Below, piece after piece: positions 30,353-39,545 of a DNA stretch of 40,490 bases. Position 1 is the first letter of the stretch, and the number at the start of each line of letters is the position of its first letter. A program made the translations under genes and the position numbers. The notes beneath the pieces were generated by a model. It was given only the letters and a program-made list of their open reading frames with translations, was not told where the DNA came from and did not search any database. This DNA comes from an uncultured Saprospiraceae bacterium (GTDB lineage Bacteria > Bacteroidota > Bacteroidia > Chitinophagales > Saprospiraceae). The stretch is taken from contig CALGLU010000004.1 of the NCBI GenBank assembly GCA_937959275.1, positions 1-40,490 of the forward strand. The letters are read 5' to 3'.

Positions 30353-31216
30353 ATGTTTAAGCATTGTACGTTGGTGTTCGTGATTGGAATTTTATTGTTA
30401 AGCTGTCTGGAGACTAAAGGTCAGGGTCTGACATTCGGTATTCGAGCAGGATTAAACTATTCCAAGTTTTTGGGAGAGCAAACGGCTGAAGAGAGTTTTG
30501 GGCTTAACAACGGATTTCACTTTGGAATAAATGTTGGGTATAAGATTTCAGATGTAATCTATGTGCGCAGTGAGATACTCTACAATCAGCAAGGATCAAC
30601 CTACAATTATTCAGGTCAAGGCTTTTATTTTTTTAATCTGCCTACAGATAATCGATTCTTAATTCAGGATAGTACCAATTTAAAATTAGATATTTCTAAT
30701 GCCTATTTATCATTTCCACTAACAGCTCATTTTTCTGTTGGTGATAAATGGGAATTTCATGGGGGAGGTTATCTCAATTTCCTAGTGTCTCCGGTAGGTG
30801 CTGGGACATGGAGATTTGGGAGTCGTGATCAAGTTAATTACGTGTTTGAGCAAGGTTTAAATTTTGACTATGATGGTGATTTGCCAGGAGAGCAGTCTCC
30901 TTTTGCTAGAGCTATATTGCTTATTGTAGATGGCCAGGATGCCAATGTGCCCTCCTTAGTCGGTGCATATTATTTGCAAACAGAGGATCGGGGTGATCTG
31001 ATCAATAAAGTGGATTATGGCTTAACAGGAGGCATTTCATATTTTTTGAATAGAGGCTTGTATTTAGGTCTCAAGGGGTGGTATGGATTTCGAGACGTCA
31101 CAAATAATACTGTTGACTACAGTCTACGAGACTTGAATCCGGATAACTCGTTTATTTATTCAGATGACTTCGATCGAAATTTTAGTCTAGATTTTTCAAT
31201 TGGCTTTAAATTCTAA
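30353..31216 (+). CDS. PorT-like outer-membrane beta-barrel protein
   Basis: The 287-residue product has a signal peptide (MFKHCTLVFVIGILLLSC, cleavage near KGQ) and alternating amphipathic strands. The first, LTFGIRAGLNYSKFLGE, and the following GFHFGINVGYKISDVIYVRS are typical of the outer-membrane barrel family OMP_b-brl_2 (PF13568) that includes PorT. It ends in DFSIGFKF, an aromatic C-terminal strand as expected for Bam-assembled barrels. A 57-residue insertion between strands (about 150-210) is longer than in minimal members. It lies just past the giant T9SS protein on the same strand but behind a terminator and its own promoter box. A role as partner of that protein is possible but unproven. 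Confidence 0.82.
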   Translation: MFKHCTLVFVIGILLLSCLETKGQGLTFGIRAGLNYSKFLGEQTAEESFGLNNGFHFGINVGYKISDVIYVRSEILYNQQGSTYNYSGQGFYFFNLPTDNRFLIQDSTNLKLDISNAYLSFPLTAHFSVGDKWEFHGGGYLNFLVSPVGAGTWRFGSRDQVNYVFEQGLNFDYDGDLPGEQSPFARAILLIVDGQDANVPSLVGAYYLQTEDRGDLINKVDYGLTGGISYFLNRGLYLGLKGWYGFRDVTNNTVDYSLRDLNPDNSFIYSDDFDRNFSLDFSIGFKF

Positions 31217-31413
31217 AGAACAGCTCTCTCTACACTTCTTTGAATGACGCACATTGTGGTTTTTATTTATTTAGTGCTTGAGACACCGGGTTATCACGTC
31301 AATTTGATCTTGGCAAAGCACTAGTTGACACTTGAAATCCGCGTCAAAAACCTAAACCTCTACTTTCAATAATTTTAGCTATTCTTGTTGCTAAACATTA
31401 TCGTTTACAGCTA

Positions 31414-32619
31414 TTGGATACATTAAATACAAGGACTCTAAAACCTAAAAAGCCGACGACAGCAATTCTACCTGTCATTGTAATTGCTCAGTTTTGCTGT
31501 ACGTCATTGTGGTTTGCAGGCAATGCTGTTATGAATGACTTAGTCGTAGACTTTCATTTTACAGAAAGCGCTCTTGGCAATTTAACCTCATCAGTTCAAT
31601 TTGGTTTTATTGCGGGGACCTTGGTTTTTGCAATCCTGACAATCGTTGACAGGTATTCTCCGTCAAAAGTATTTTTAGTTTGCGCTTTAATAGGTTCACT
31701 GCTCAATCTTGGTATTATTTGGAAAGGGAATACGCTAGTGACAATGTTAGGCTTGCGATTTTTCACAGGCTTTTGTCTGGCAGGCATATATCCTGTAGGT
31801 ATGAAAATAGCTGCTGATTATTTTGAGAAAGGACTCGGCAAATCATTAGGATTTTTAGTCGGCGCCTTAGTCCTTGGTACAGCTTTTCCTCATCTATTAA
31901 AAGGGATAACATCAAGCTTGCCGTGGTGCGCAGTGTTAATAGCAACTTCAGCGCTTGCCTTTTTAGGAGGGCTTATGATGGTGTTGTTGGTGCCTGATGG
32001 GCCGCATAGACGGAAAGGCCAAGGGCTTGATTTTTCATCCGTCTTTAGAGTCTTTAAAGCGCACGAATTTCGATCTGCAGCCTTCGGTTACTTTGGTCAC
32101 ATGTGGGAGTTATATGCTTTCTGGGCATTCGTTCCCGTCATTCTTCAATCATATCTTATCATACATCCATCTACTTCGTTTAATATTCCCATTCTCTCTT
32201 TCTTGATCATTGGTATTGGTGGCTTGTCTTGTGTTGTGAGTGGTTATTTGTCGCAATCCTTTGGAGCTAAGCGCGTTGCTTTTCTGGCGCTGCTGTTATC
32301 ATGTATGTGCTGTCTGGTCTCTCCATTTTTATTTGCGATAAGTCACACTTATTTGTTTATTGGATTCCTTCTTTTTTGGGGAATGGTGGTGATAGCAGAT
32401 TCTCCTTTGTTCTCTACACTAGTTGCGCAGAATGCTTCATCAGAGCTTAAAGGTACGGCACTAACGATTGTCAATTGTATTGGCTTTGCCGTAACAATTT
32501 TTAGTATTCAAATGATTAATCTGCTAAGAGAGATGACAGACTCAAATAGTATTTATGCACTTTTAGCCATAGGGCCAGTCCTTGGGTTGCTAGCGTTGAG
32601 TAGAAAAAGGAAGGTTTAG
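31414..32619 (+). CDS. Major facilitator superfamily transporter
   Basis: The 401-residue protein has about twelve hydrophobic segments in two halves. It starts at a TTG codon (MDTLNTRTLKPKK); no ATG lies in frame between the upstream stop at 31333 and this point, and the next Met is already inside the first transmembrane helix. The half-one loop contains DRYSPSKVFLVCALIG, the A-loop motif of MFS proteins in a degenerate form, and SQSFGAKRVAFLALLLS is its half-two equivalent. The N-terminus FCCTSLWFAGNAVMNDL is shared by MFS proteins of the CynX/nitrate-like type, but the substrate cannot be read from sequence. The gene stands alone, converging on the HAD gene. The 197-base gap upstream shows no clear promoter box. 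Confidence 0.85.
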   Translation: MDTLNTRTLKPKKPTTAILPVIVIAQFCCTSLWFAGNAVMNDLVVDFHFTESALGNLTSSVQFGFIAGTLVFAILTIVDRYSPSKVFLVCALIGSLLNLGIIWKGNTLVTMLGLRFFTGFCLAGIYPVGMKIAADYFEKGLGKSLGFLVGALVLGTAFPHLLKGITSSLPWCAVLIATSALAFLGGLMMVLLVPDGPHRRKGQGLDFSSVFRVFKAHEFRSAAFGYFGHMWELYAFWAFVPVILQSYLIIHPSTSFNIPILSFLIIGIGGLSCVVSGYLSQSFGAKRVAFLALLLSCMCCLVSPFLFAISHTYLFIGFLLFWGMVVIADSPLFSTLVAQNASSELKGTALTIVNCIGFAVTIFSIQMINLLREMTDSNSIYALLAIGPVLGLLALSRKRKV

Positions 32620-32741
32620 AAACGGCTAATTGCCAAAAGTTATTTCTATAGTCGTATTAATAGTTAGTTGCCCGATGTTATGATCACTCACCAATCGTCT
32701 TTTCGATGTGAGATTATTACCGCGCTTCTTCACTTTAATTG

Positions 32742-33395
32742 CTATACAATCGCTGCTATTTCTAGTAACGACTGAATGACAGTAACTCTTTCTGACTGTG
32801 TAATCGATTCTCGAAAGCCATTGGATCGATTTACCCATGCGACTTGAAATCCAAATGCTGATGCTCCAGCCACATCCCATTGATTCGAAGACACAAATAA
32901 TATTTCATCAGGGTTAACATCCAATGCAGTCACTACCATTTGATATACCTTGGGTGATGGTTTGAATATGGATACATCATCTGCACTAAAGACGTGTTGA
33001 ATTAAAGAGCTCATCTGATTATGTACGATACCGGCTTGAAGCATTTTATGAGTGCCATTTGACAATATTCCAATCTGCAGGGAACGACTTTGTAAAGTTT
33101 CCAAGCTTGCCAGCACATCATCAAAGATGACCGGCTTAAAGTATAGGCTTGCAAAGCTTTCCATCAAAGAGGACGGCGCTTCATGTTTTGATAAGGCATC
33201 AGTTAATGCGGTTTGAGTAATCTCATCGAATGGAATATATGTATCCATCAAACTATGTAGCCATGTATATGACAATTGTTTCTGTCTCGTATAATCTAGA
33301 ATATCGTTGACCTTTGGGTGATCAATATTTGATAACAGACTATTGTCTAAATTAAAGAGAGTGCCAAAGGCATCGAAAATGACTGCTTTTACCAT
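32742..33395 (-). CDS. Type II haloacid dehalogenase-like hydrolase
   Basis: The 217-residue cytoplasmic enzyme has all HAD motifs of the (S)-2-haloacid dehalogenase subgroup: VIFDAFGTLFN with nucleophile D8, the motif II Ser/Asn in GILSNGTH, the Lys in FKPSPKVYQM, and the SSNQWDVAGASAFGF segment of type II dehalogenases. Family members cleave 2-haloacids or related small acids using an aspartyl ester intermediate. The true substrate here is unknown and could be a phosphate ester. It lies 35 bases downstream of the TPR histidine kinase on the same strand and may be co-transcribed. It converges with the MFS gene; no strong terminator is visible between them. Confidence 0.87.
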   Translation of the reverse strand: MVKAVIFDAFGTLFNLDNSLLSNIDHPKVNDILDYTRQKQLSYTWLHSLMDTYIPFDEITQTALTDALSKHEAPSSLMESFASLYFKPVIFDDVLASLETLQSRSLQIGILSNGTHKMLQAGIVHNQMSSLIQHVFSADDVSIFKPSPKVYQMVVTALDVNPDEILFVSSNQWDVAGASAFGFQVAWVNRSNGFRESITQSERVTVIQSLLEIAAIV

Positions 33396-33430
33396 TTGAG
33401 TACTATAAGAGTTTAATGTTTGTTATCATA

Positions 33431-35329
33431 TCAATTATGAAGCGGTATTGTATATTCAGTACGATAACCATTTCTAAAGTTAAAAGAATAAGTGCCCAAT
33501 AGATTTTCGGCTCGTAGTGCCATGTTTTTTAATCCTTGTCCGGCAGATATTAAATCATTTTTTTGTTGGCCATAATCTTGAATTGAGACAATTAGTGTTT
33601 TCTTATTTGTTGACATGCAGATATCTATACGTTCAGTGTCAGAATGTTTTACAATGTTCGTTATTGATTCTTTAAAAATGAGATATGCTGCTTGTCTTAC
33701 ATTTGGTCTAAGTGTAAAATCTTCATCTAATAAATTAAAATTGCAGATATATTCTATATGTTTTGGTTCCATAGTGTATCGAAGGAAATCTAACATTTTC
33801 ATCTTCAGAGAAATCAATTTATCACTTCTTGTATCCATCGCCCAAACTGTATCTCTCATATTATCCATTGCAGTCTGGCTACCTTCTACTATTTTATTTG
33901 CTGAGGAAATAATTTCTGTATTTATAGATGGCTGTAGCTCATTACTAGCAATCAATTCGAGTAACTGTGCTTGACTTGATATACCGGCTAAAATAGTACC
34001 TACGTCATCATGGAGGTCACGTGATATTTTATTTCTCATATCGGTTTGTCTTCTCTCGGCTAATATTTTATTCTTATACCGTGATCTTTGAAAATAAAAC
34101 AACCCTCCATTCATTACAATAAATAGCAGAACCAGTAATACATTACGAAGCTTAATTTTCTTGAGGTAATCAAAGTTGAGGACCTTTAGCTCTTTATTTT
34201 CTTTTAATTTTTCTTCTAATTCAACTTCCTTTGTTAACCATTTTTCGGCCTCTGAAGTATAGATGTCAGACTTATACGCGTAGATAGCCAAGACCTCATT
34301 GTTAATTCTTTTTATACTCTCTAAATCATTGCCTCGGTTATATAAGGTGTATAAGTTTGATACAATTGATAGGAGCTCTTCCTCTTCGATTGTATTGCTT
34401 TGCTGAAGAGCGAGTTCATAGTATTTTTTCGAATCATCATAATTATGTTTAGAAAAATGATAATTCCCTAATTTCATATATGGATAGTGACGAATGAATG
34501 CTTTTTCTTTTCCCGTATAATTAATGAGTTTAGTTAAATATTCCACCCACTTGGTAGAGTCTTTTTGTTCTTCATAAATGAGAGCAAAATTTGAGTTGCA
34601 AAAAAACATTCCTTTTTGAAAATCTATACCTTCCCACATTGTATATGCTTTCTGGGTATTGACGATGGCTTGAGTGTAATTGTTTTCAGCAATGAATATT
34701 CTTGCTAAGTTTTGATAAACATAGCCAGCCAATTCAATATTTTCAATCCCATCAATAATATCCTTAGTCGAATAAAAAATTGCTTTCGCTTCATTCAATC
34801 GACCTTCATTCGTATAACAAAGCCCTAAATTCAAATTAGCACTTAGTATGCCTAAACTATCATTTAACTGATGACTAATTCTAGACGCTTTTTTAAAATA
34901 GAGTTCTGCGTTTTTATAATTGTTCTCGCTAATATAAAGTAAGCCATATGCTAAATATACTCGTGTTGCAGTTTTGCTTGTAGCGAGCTTGTCATCAAGC
35001 AACGATAAAACTTTATTGAAGTATGCCTTTGATTTTTGATGTTCATTTAAATTGTAGTGAATGGTGCCTAGTAATGTAAGTGCATCTGGTTCTGAACTGC
35101 AATGCTTATTTTGGATTAATAACAAAAGTTCGTCTGCGATCTCTTGGGTGTGAATAGTGAATGTTTCTTCGTTAATAAATATGTTTTCTATAAAAGTATT
35201 TAGTGAATCACAAGAGATTGATTCAGCTAGCTTAATATCAGTGGCATGTAAAATATGTATCGAAACCACCTGAAGACTTAGATAGATCAATAGTAAATAA
35301 AGAAGATTATATGAAGTCCAAGGTTTCAA
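33431..35329 (-). CDS. TPR-containing sensor histidine kinase (LytS/NarX-type HisKA_3)
   Basis: The 632-residue protein has a signal peptide or first membrane segment (YNLLYLLLIYLSLQVVSIH), then about 340 residues of TPR helices in the periplasm (for example ALTLLGTIHYNLNEHQKSKA and NLNLGLCYTNEGRLNEAKAI). A transmembrane helix (LRNVLLVLLFIVMNGGLFYF, about 395) and a HisKA_3 dimerisation helix follow, with the phospho-acceptor in RDLHDDVGTILAGI (His at about 441). The end is an ATPase domain with KESITNIVKHS and a G-box (AGQGLKNMALRAENLLG). This is the common Bacteroidota TPR-kinase layout, usually paired with a LuxR-type regulator. No response regulator lies in the window. It follows the receptor gene by 128 bases and precedes the HAD gene. 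Confidence 0.9.
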   Translation of the reverse strand: MKPWTSYNLLYLLLIYLSLQVVSIHILHATDIKLAESISCDSLNTFIENIFINEETFTIHTQEIADELLLLIQNKHCSSEPDALTLLGTIHYNLNEHQKSKAYFNKVLSLLDDKLATSKTATRVYLAYGLLYISENNYKNAELYFKKASRISHQLNDSLGILSANLNLGLCYTNEGRLNEAKAIFYSTKDIIDGIENIELAGYVYQNLARIFIAENNYTQAIVNTQKAYTMWEGIDFQKGMFFCNSNFALIYEEQKDSTKWVEYLTKLINYTGKEKAFIRHYPYMKLGNYHFSKHNYDDSKKYYELALQQSNTIEEEELLSIVSNLYTLYNRGNDLESIKRINNEVLAIYAYKSDIYTSEAEKWLTKEVELEEKLKENKELKVLNFDYLKKIKLRNVLLVLLFIVMNGGLFYFQRSRYKNKILAERRQTDMRNKISRDLHDDVGTILAGISSQAQLLELIASNELQPSINTEIISSANKIVEGSQTAMDNMRDTVWAMDTRSDKLISLKMKMLDFLRYTMEPKHIEYICNFNLLDEDFTLRPNVRQAAYLIFKESITNIVKHSDTERIDICMSTNKKTLIVSIQDYGQQKNDLISAGQGLKNMALRAENLLGTYSFNFRNGYRTEYTIPLHN

Positions 35330-35457
35330 GGTTTACATTTTGGAGAGTCATCAATTTAACCTAAGCAATCATTACAGTATATAATTGCATTAGATTTACA
35401 TAAAGGTACTTTCTATTTGCGAAATGTTTGTTTTGTCGGAGACAATATAAATTGATT

Positions 35458-37911
35458 TTAAAAGCTACCCTTAATTGAAAAAATGCCATTAATACCTGCT
35501 GCGCTTACACCAGATGCGAACTGACGGTAATGCGTATCTAACAGGTTTTCAACACCTAAGGATAGACTGATGTTTCTACGAATTTTAAAATTGGAATATA
35601 GATTAATTGTTTGCCAAGCCAAGCTGCCTTCTGGTGTCGCAAATTCGGGGTTATCTGAAGAATCGCCGTATTCAGACAAGGGTTTGTTTCCATTATAGCG
35701 AATCACAGCCCGCAATGAATAATTAGCTTGGTCAAAGACGAGTGATAACTTTCCATAAAGGGGTGGAATATGTGCAAGAGGTCGATTTCCGCTTAGCTCA
35801 TCAATCACTCTTCCTTTGGTCCAGTTTAAGTCAGTTTCAACCGTTAAGCCCGAAAAAACTCGTGATTTTAGAGTGAGGGAGAATCCGCCGATACGTGCTT
35901 TTTGTGCGTTCACATTTGCAAAAATTGAAAAGGTGTCTAGTCCTGACACAAACAAAGGACTTCCATTTGATTGAGTAAACGACTCTCTCACGATGGCATC
36001 TCTAAGCTCCGTATAAAATCCAGTGAGTGTGATTTGGCTCTGGTTTTCACCAAAGATTTTTCCCAGAGAATATTCAGCATTCAATGATCTCTCTGGATTC
36101 AGGTTTTCATTTGGGAAAGTCACTTCATCACCATTGACACGAACCTTAGCCATATCATCAATATTTGGAGATCGAAATGCAGAAGACACCAATGCTCTCC
36201 AATTCCAACCTTGAGGATAACGCTGCGACCAACCTAAGGACCATATCAAGGATTGATTTGAACTCGAAATACCGTCTGTGAATGATTGGGGCCATTCTAT
36301 TGGATCTGCATCGAGATAGGCAAATGATAAACGAGTACCAGAGGCTCGCAAACCCATATTTAAATGCCCTTTATCATTCTGTGTGGAATAGTGATATTGG
36401 GTATATAGACCATACAATGTCATGTCACTTCCTGCTGATGGATAGCGTGTAAACACATTCTCGTCCCTTTGCATAGTCAGGATATCAAGATCAAAGGCTT
36501 TTGAACGTACAATGTCCATCTGAATATTTCCACCATAAAATAATTCATGTTGGGGTGAGAATCTCTTTTGTAAATCTGCTGTAAAGCTTTGTACTGTCAC
36601 ATTCTCCTTTCGGTTAGTCTGAGCGGTTCTCCCTACGCGTCGTTGGATTCGCTCTTCTGTAAGCTGTTGGACAGAGGTGATGAATATCGCTTTATCGTAA
36701 ATAGAAATCGGCTTTAAAAATTTAAATTTTACGGAAGCTAAGAATCGGTTCTGCGGTCCATAGTTCCACTCCGCAAACCTTAAATCACCATCTGAGCGAT
36801 CAATGAGTTGATCATATCGAGGCACATCAGTGCTCGTTGAAAACTGAAAATTTGCGATCATCTGAAAATAATCGTCAGGTTGATAGAGGACTTTTTGAAG
36901 GAAGTCGAACTGGCTATAAGCTGTCCCAACTTGAAGATTTGGGTTTTTATTTGAGACCAGTTGATCCTCCCCGTTGACTGTATTTATATATTCTAATCGT
37001 TTGCCGTAATCTGGATAAGCCGATGGTCGACGACTGCCAGAACGCAAGTCTGAAAAATCTGAGAAACTGAGGCTGGTCAGAGAGGCCACTGTTTTGCCTC
37101 CAATATTAAAATCTAAGTGTCCTGTTTTTTCCTGATTGGCAGAACTATAACGCAAGCCATAATTCGTAATGGTATTCAAGCCTTGTCCTTCTAGAAATTG
37201 TAGCTTGGGATCGCGACTTTTAAAGTGGACGACACCACCCAGAGCATCACTCCCGTACGTCAGCGAATTCGGACCAAAAATAACCTCCATTTTTTCGAGC
37301 ATTGCTTGGTCTACAGTAATCGCATTTTGTAAATGGCCGTTACGATATATAGCATTATTCATTCGCACACCATCCAAGACCAATAGTACCTTATTGGCTT
37401 CGAAGCCACGGATAACGGGGCTACCGCCGCCCATTTGGCTTTTTTGTACATACAAGTTGCCGTGCTGGGCCAATGCATCAGCTGAAGTTTGTGGATTGGT
37501 GCTCGCGATTTTAGCTTGGTTTATGGTCTCTACATGGTAGGGTAGTGCATCCTTTGCCATCTCTGTTCGACCGACAAGTAGAACCTCTTCCATTAGAATA
37601 TCAGAAGGTCTCAACTGTACAATGCCACTACCTTTTTTTAATTGAAATATACTTGTTGTAAAGTCTGCAAAACCTAGATAACTAAAAGTTACCGATTTGT
37701 CAATGACTAGATCTTCGATGGTGATCCTTCCTTCGGCATCACTGATAGCAGTAAACGAATAATCTTTAGTATAGACTTCTACGCCAATTAGGGGAGCATT
37801 GGTCTCATCTATGATCTGAACGGACATCTGTCCAACCAAGACGAATACCACAAGATTCAGGAGTGCTGTGAGTTTATATTTTTGGTAAGCGAATCGCGAA
37901 CGTAGTCCCAT
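35458..37911 (-). CDS. TonB-dependent outer-membrane receptor, haem/siderophore-receptor-like
   Basis: The 817-residue protein has a signal segment (LTALLNLVVFVLVGQ), a carboxypeptidase-regulatory-like domain (about 30-105, GVEVYTKDYSFTAISDAEGR), a plug domain (about 115-230) and a barrel to the C-terminus. The plug reads GGGSPVIRGFEANKVLLVLD followed by GVRMNNAIYRNGHLQNAITV, a pattern typical of haem- or siderophore-receptor-like members (HmuR-type). The barrel end is GIFSIKGSF, aromatic-terminated. Energy comes from TonB; a TonB gene lies at 39546. The start at 37911 overlaps the end of the upstream histidine kinase by 38 bp, so the kinase and receptor are co-expressed. The ligand is not provable from sequence. 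Confidence 0.9.
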   Translation of the reverse strand: MGLRSRFAYQKYKLTALLNLVVFVLVGQMSVQIIDETNAPLIGVEVYTKDYSFTAISDAEGRITIEDLVIDKSVTFSYLGFADFTTSIFQLKKGSGIVQLRPSDILMEEVLLVGRTEMAKDALPYHVETINQAKIASTNPQTSADALAQHGNLYVQKSQMGGGSPVIRGFEANKVLLVLDGVRMNNAIYRNGHLQNAITVDQAMLEKMEVIFGPNSLTYGSDALGGVVHFKSRDPKLQFLEGQGLNTITNYGLRYSSANQEKTGHLDFNIGGKTVASLTSLSFSDFSDLRSGSRRPSAYPDYGKRLEYINTVNGEDQLVSNKNPNLQVGTAYSQFDFLQKVLYQPDDYFQMIANFQFSTSTDVPRYDQLIDRSDGDLRFAEWNYGPQNRFLASVKFKFLKPISIYDKAIFITSVQQLTEERIQRRVGRTAQTNRKENVTVQSFTADLQKRFSPQHELFYGGNIQMDIVRSKAFDLDILTMQRDENVFTRYPSAGSDMTLYGLYTQYHYSTQNDKGHLNMGLRASGTRLSFAYLDADPIEWPQSFTDGISSSNQSLIWSLGWSQRYPQGWNWRALVSSAFRSPNIDDMAKVRVNGDEVTFPNENLNPERSLNAEYSLGKIFGENQSQITLTGFYTELRDAIVRESFTQSNGSPLFVSGLDTFSIFANVNAQKARIGGFSLTLKSRVFSGLTVETDLNWTKGRVIDELSGNRPLAHIPPLYGKLSLVFDQANYSLRAVIRYNGNKPLSEYGDSSDNPEFATPEGSLAWQTINLYSNFKIRRNISLSLGVENLLDTHYRQFASGVSAAGINGIFSIKGSF

Positions 37912-39043
37912 GGTCTATTTTAGATTGCTTCACAAATATCTTCCCTTTATGGTAATTTTCTATTATTCGCTTTGCTAATGAAAGCCCTAATCCCCAACCT
38001 CTTGTTTTTGTTGAAAATCCCGGTTGGAATACAGTTTTTTGTTTAGACGCTGGAATACCTTTGCCAGTGTCTTCGATGTCAATGGCTAGGATTTCACCTT
38101 CTTTATAGATCGTCGTTGTAATGGTGCCAGAACTTTCCATAGCATCAAGTGCGTTTCTGTATAGATTTTCAATGACCCAATCAAACAAATGAGAATTGAT
38201 CATGGCAAAGGGAGCTGTCGTTTTATTCTCCAAATGGAAAGAAACCCGTTTAGGTGCTCGTCTATCCATATAGTTGATACATTGCTGCAACTCTTCCGCA
38301 ATATCTATTTTTTCTAAAGCTGGCGCTGAGCCAATTTTTGAGAACCGATCTGCGACTAGCTCCAGACGAGTGACGTCATTACGTAGTTCTTCTATAATCT
38401 CTAATTGATCGGCATCGGTATTATCCAGTTTTAAGTGTTCTATCCAAGCAATGATAGCACTAATGGGAGTGCCAAGTTGGTGTGCTGTTTCTTTGGCCAT
38501 ACCGGCCCAAACTCTATTTTGCTCTGCATTTCTAGTACTGTTAAATAGATAATAACCTAATGCTGCAAAAAGAGAAGATAATAAGAACATATAGAGTGGA
38601 AGCCGCTTGAGATTGTCATATAGCGGTGTGTTTTTATACCAAACCCACTTAGCATAACCTACACCTTCAAAGGGTTCAAATCCTGACTTTCTTAATTTAT
38701 CAATTTCTTTTTTAAGTCGTTTTTGGTCTGTGAATGCATCATTGCTTGGCTCACCATCTAAATTCCACCCATCTAATTCACCATTTTCTTTCTCGAAAAT
38801 GATAGGGATATGATTGACTTTTTCAATGATATCTACATATATCCCGATTTCGTCATTTAGGCTTTCCTGATCGGAATTAGCCATAGGTTCCAATAAGGTT
38901 TCAAAGATGCGTACCTTATCACGTTCTCCTTCAAGTAGCTTTTTGGCTAATGAATTGGTGTACCAGAAAGTCGCGATCATAAACAGGATCGTTCCTATTG
39001 CCAACAAGACTTGCCACCTTGACTTCTGAGAATAAATATCCAT
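37874..39043 (-). CDS. Membrane sensor histidine kinase (HisKA/HATPase_c)
   Basis: The 389-residue protein has a transmembrane helix (WQVLLAIGTILFMIATFWYT), a periplasmic sensor of about 110 residues, a second helix (LPLYMFLLSSLFAALGYYLF, about 150-169), and a kinase core. The phospho-acceptor lies in WAGMAKETAHQLGTPISAII (His at about 184), and the ATP site has NLYRNALDAM (N-box), DIEDTGKGIP (G1), GFSTKTRGWGLGLSLAKRI (F and G2) and GTTFAIRLP. It has no receiver domain, and no response regulator is adjacent. The next gene, a TonB-dependent receptor, starts inside its 3' end. The spacing suggests the kinase senses the same envelope signal or substrate that the receptor handles (inference). Confidence 0.9.
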   Translation of the reverse strand: MDIYSQKSRWQVLLAIGTILFMIATFWYTNSLAKKLLEGERDKVRIFETLLEPMANSDQESLNDEIGIYVDIIEKVNHIPIIFEKENGELDGWNLDGEPSNDAFTDQKRLKKEIDKLRKSGFEPFEGVGYAKWVWYKNTPLYDNLKRLPLYMFLLSSLFAALGYYLFNSTRNAEQNRVWAGMAKETAHQLGTPISAIIAWIEHLKLDNTDADQLEIIEELRNDVTRLELVADRFSKIGSAPALEKIDIAEELQQCINYMDRRAPKRVSFHLENKTTAPFAMINSHLFDWVIENLYRNALDAMESSGTITTTIYKEGEILAIDIEDTGKGIPASKQKTVFQPGFSTKTRGWGLGLSLAKRIIENYHKGKIFVKQSKIDHGTTFAIRLPKI

Positions 39044-39163
39044 GATTAGCTAAAAGTCAGCTACTTTTGAGGAAATAACGAAAATTATCTCAATTCAGAT
39101 ACAGATTTATTGAAATCTCACACACCAATTTTATGTACTACCACATCTTAAAGGCAGAATCGT

Positions 39164-39541
39164 ATGATTAAAGGTGTATTCAACGGATATATACCCTCAA
39201 TCTTCTGGACAATTATCATTGTGAGTTTGTCTGTGATGCCAGGAGAATCTCTGGATGGCTATTCATGGTCTGATATGTGGAATATCGATAAACTAGGTCA
39301 TTTGATCTTTTATGGTACTCACACATTCTTGCTTTTATATGCAATGAATCGCCGTTCGGATAAATTATTGATATTAAACTACAGGTATTTAGCGCCATTT
39401 TTGAGTATTTTGCTAGGATTATGCATGGAGTTGATCCAGTATCAATTTTTTGCTGATCGTCATTTTGACGTTCTCGATTTAATTGCTAATATTATAGGCT
39501 CATTAGTGGGGTTGATAATTTTTAAAATTTTGAAAAAATGA
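39164..39541 (+). CDS. VanZ-like family membrane protein
   Basis: The 125-residue protein has four hydrophobic segments and VanZ-like motifs: SVMPGESLDGYSWSDMWNID near the first loop, DKLGHLIFYGTHTFLL (H and FYG/FFG turn), LLGLCMELIQYQFFADRHFD (E-x-x-Q and the ...R.FD turn) and DLIANIIGSLVGLIIF. This matches PF04892 as found in small stand-alone Bacteroidota members. VanZ-like proteins are linked to resistance to lipoglycopeptides or envelope stress, but the biochemical role of single-domain forms is unknown. The start is 120 bases from the divergent kinase gene, and the stop lies 4 bases before the TonB gene, so the two are probably one operon. Confidence 0.85.
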   Translation: MIKGVFNGYIPSIFWTIIIVSLSVMPGESLDGYSWSDMWNIDKLGHLIFYGTHTFLLLYAMNRRSDKLLILNYRYLAPFLSILLGLCMELIQYQFFADRHFDVLDLIANIIGSLVGLIIFKILKK

Positions 39542-39545
39542 AGTT

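Noticed and set aside
31273-31322. Inverted repeat agtgctt/aagcact in the gap before the MFS gene.
   Set aside because: The stem is 7 bp with a loop of about 36 bases and no T run or promoter match; too weak to call.
35433-35445. Short inverted repeat ttgt-cggag-acaa resembling the GTTGG hairpin family.
   Set aside because: The stem is only 4 bp and lacks the GTTGG/CCAAC core; likely chance.
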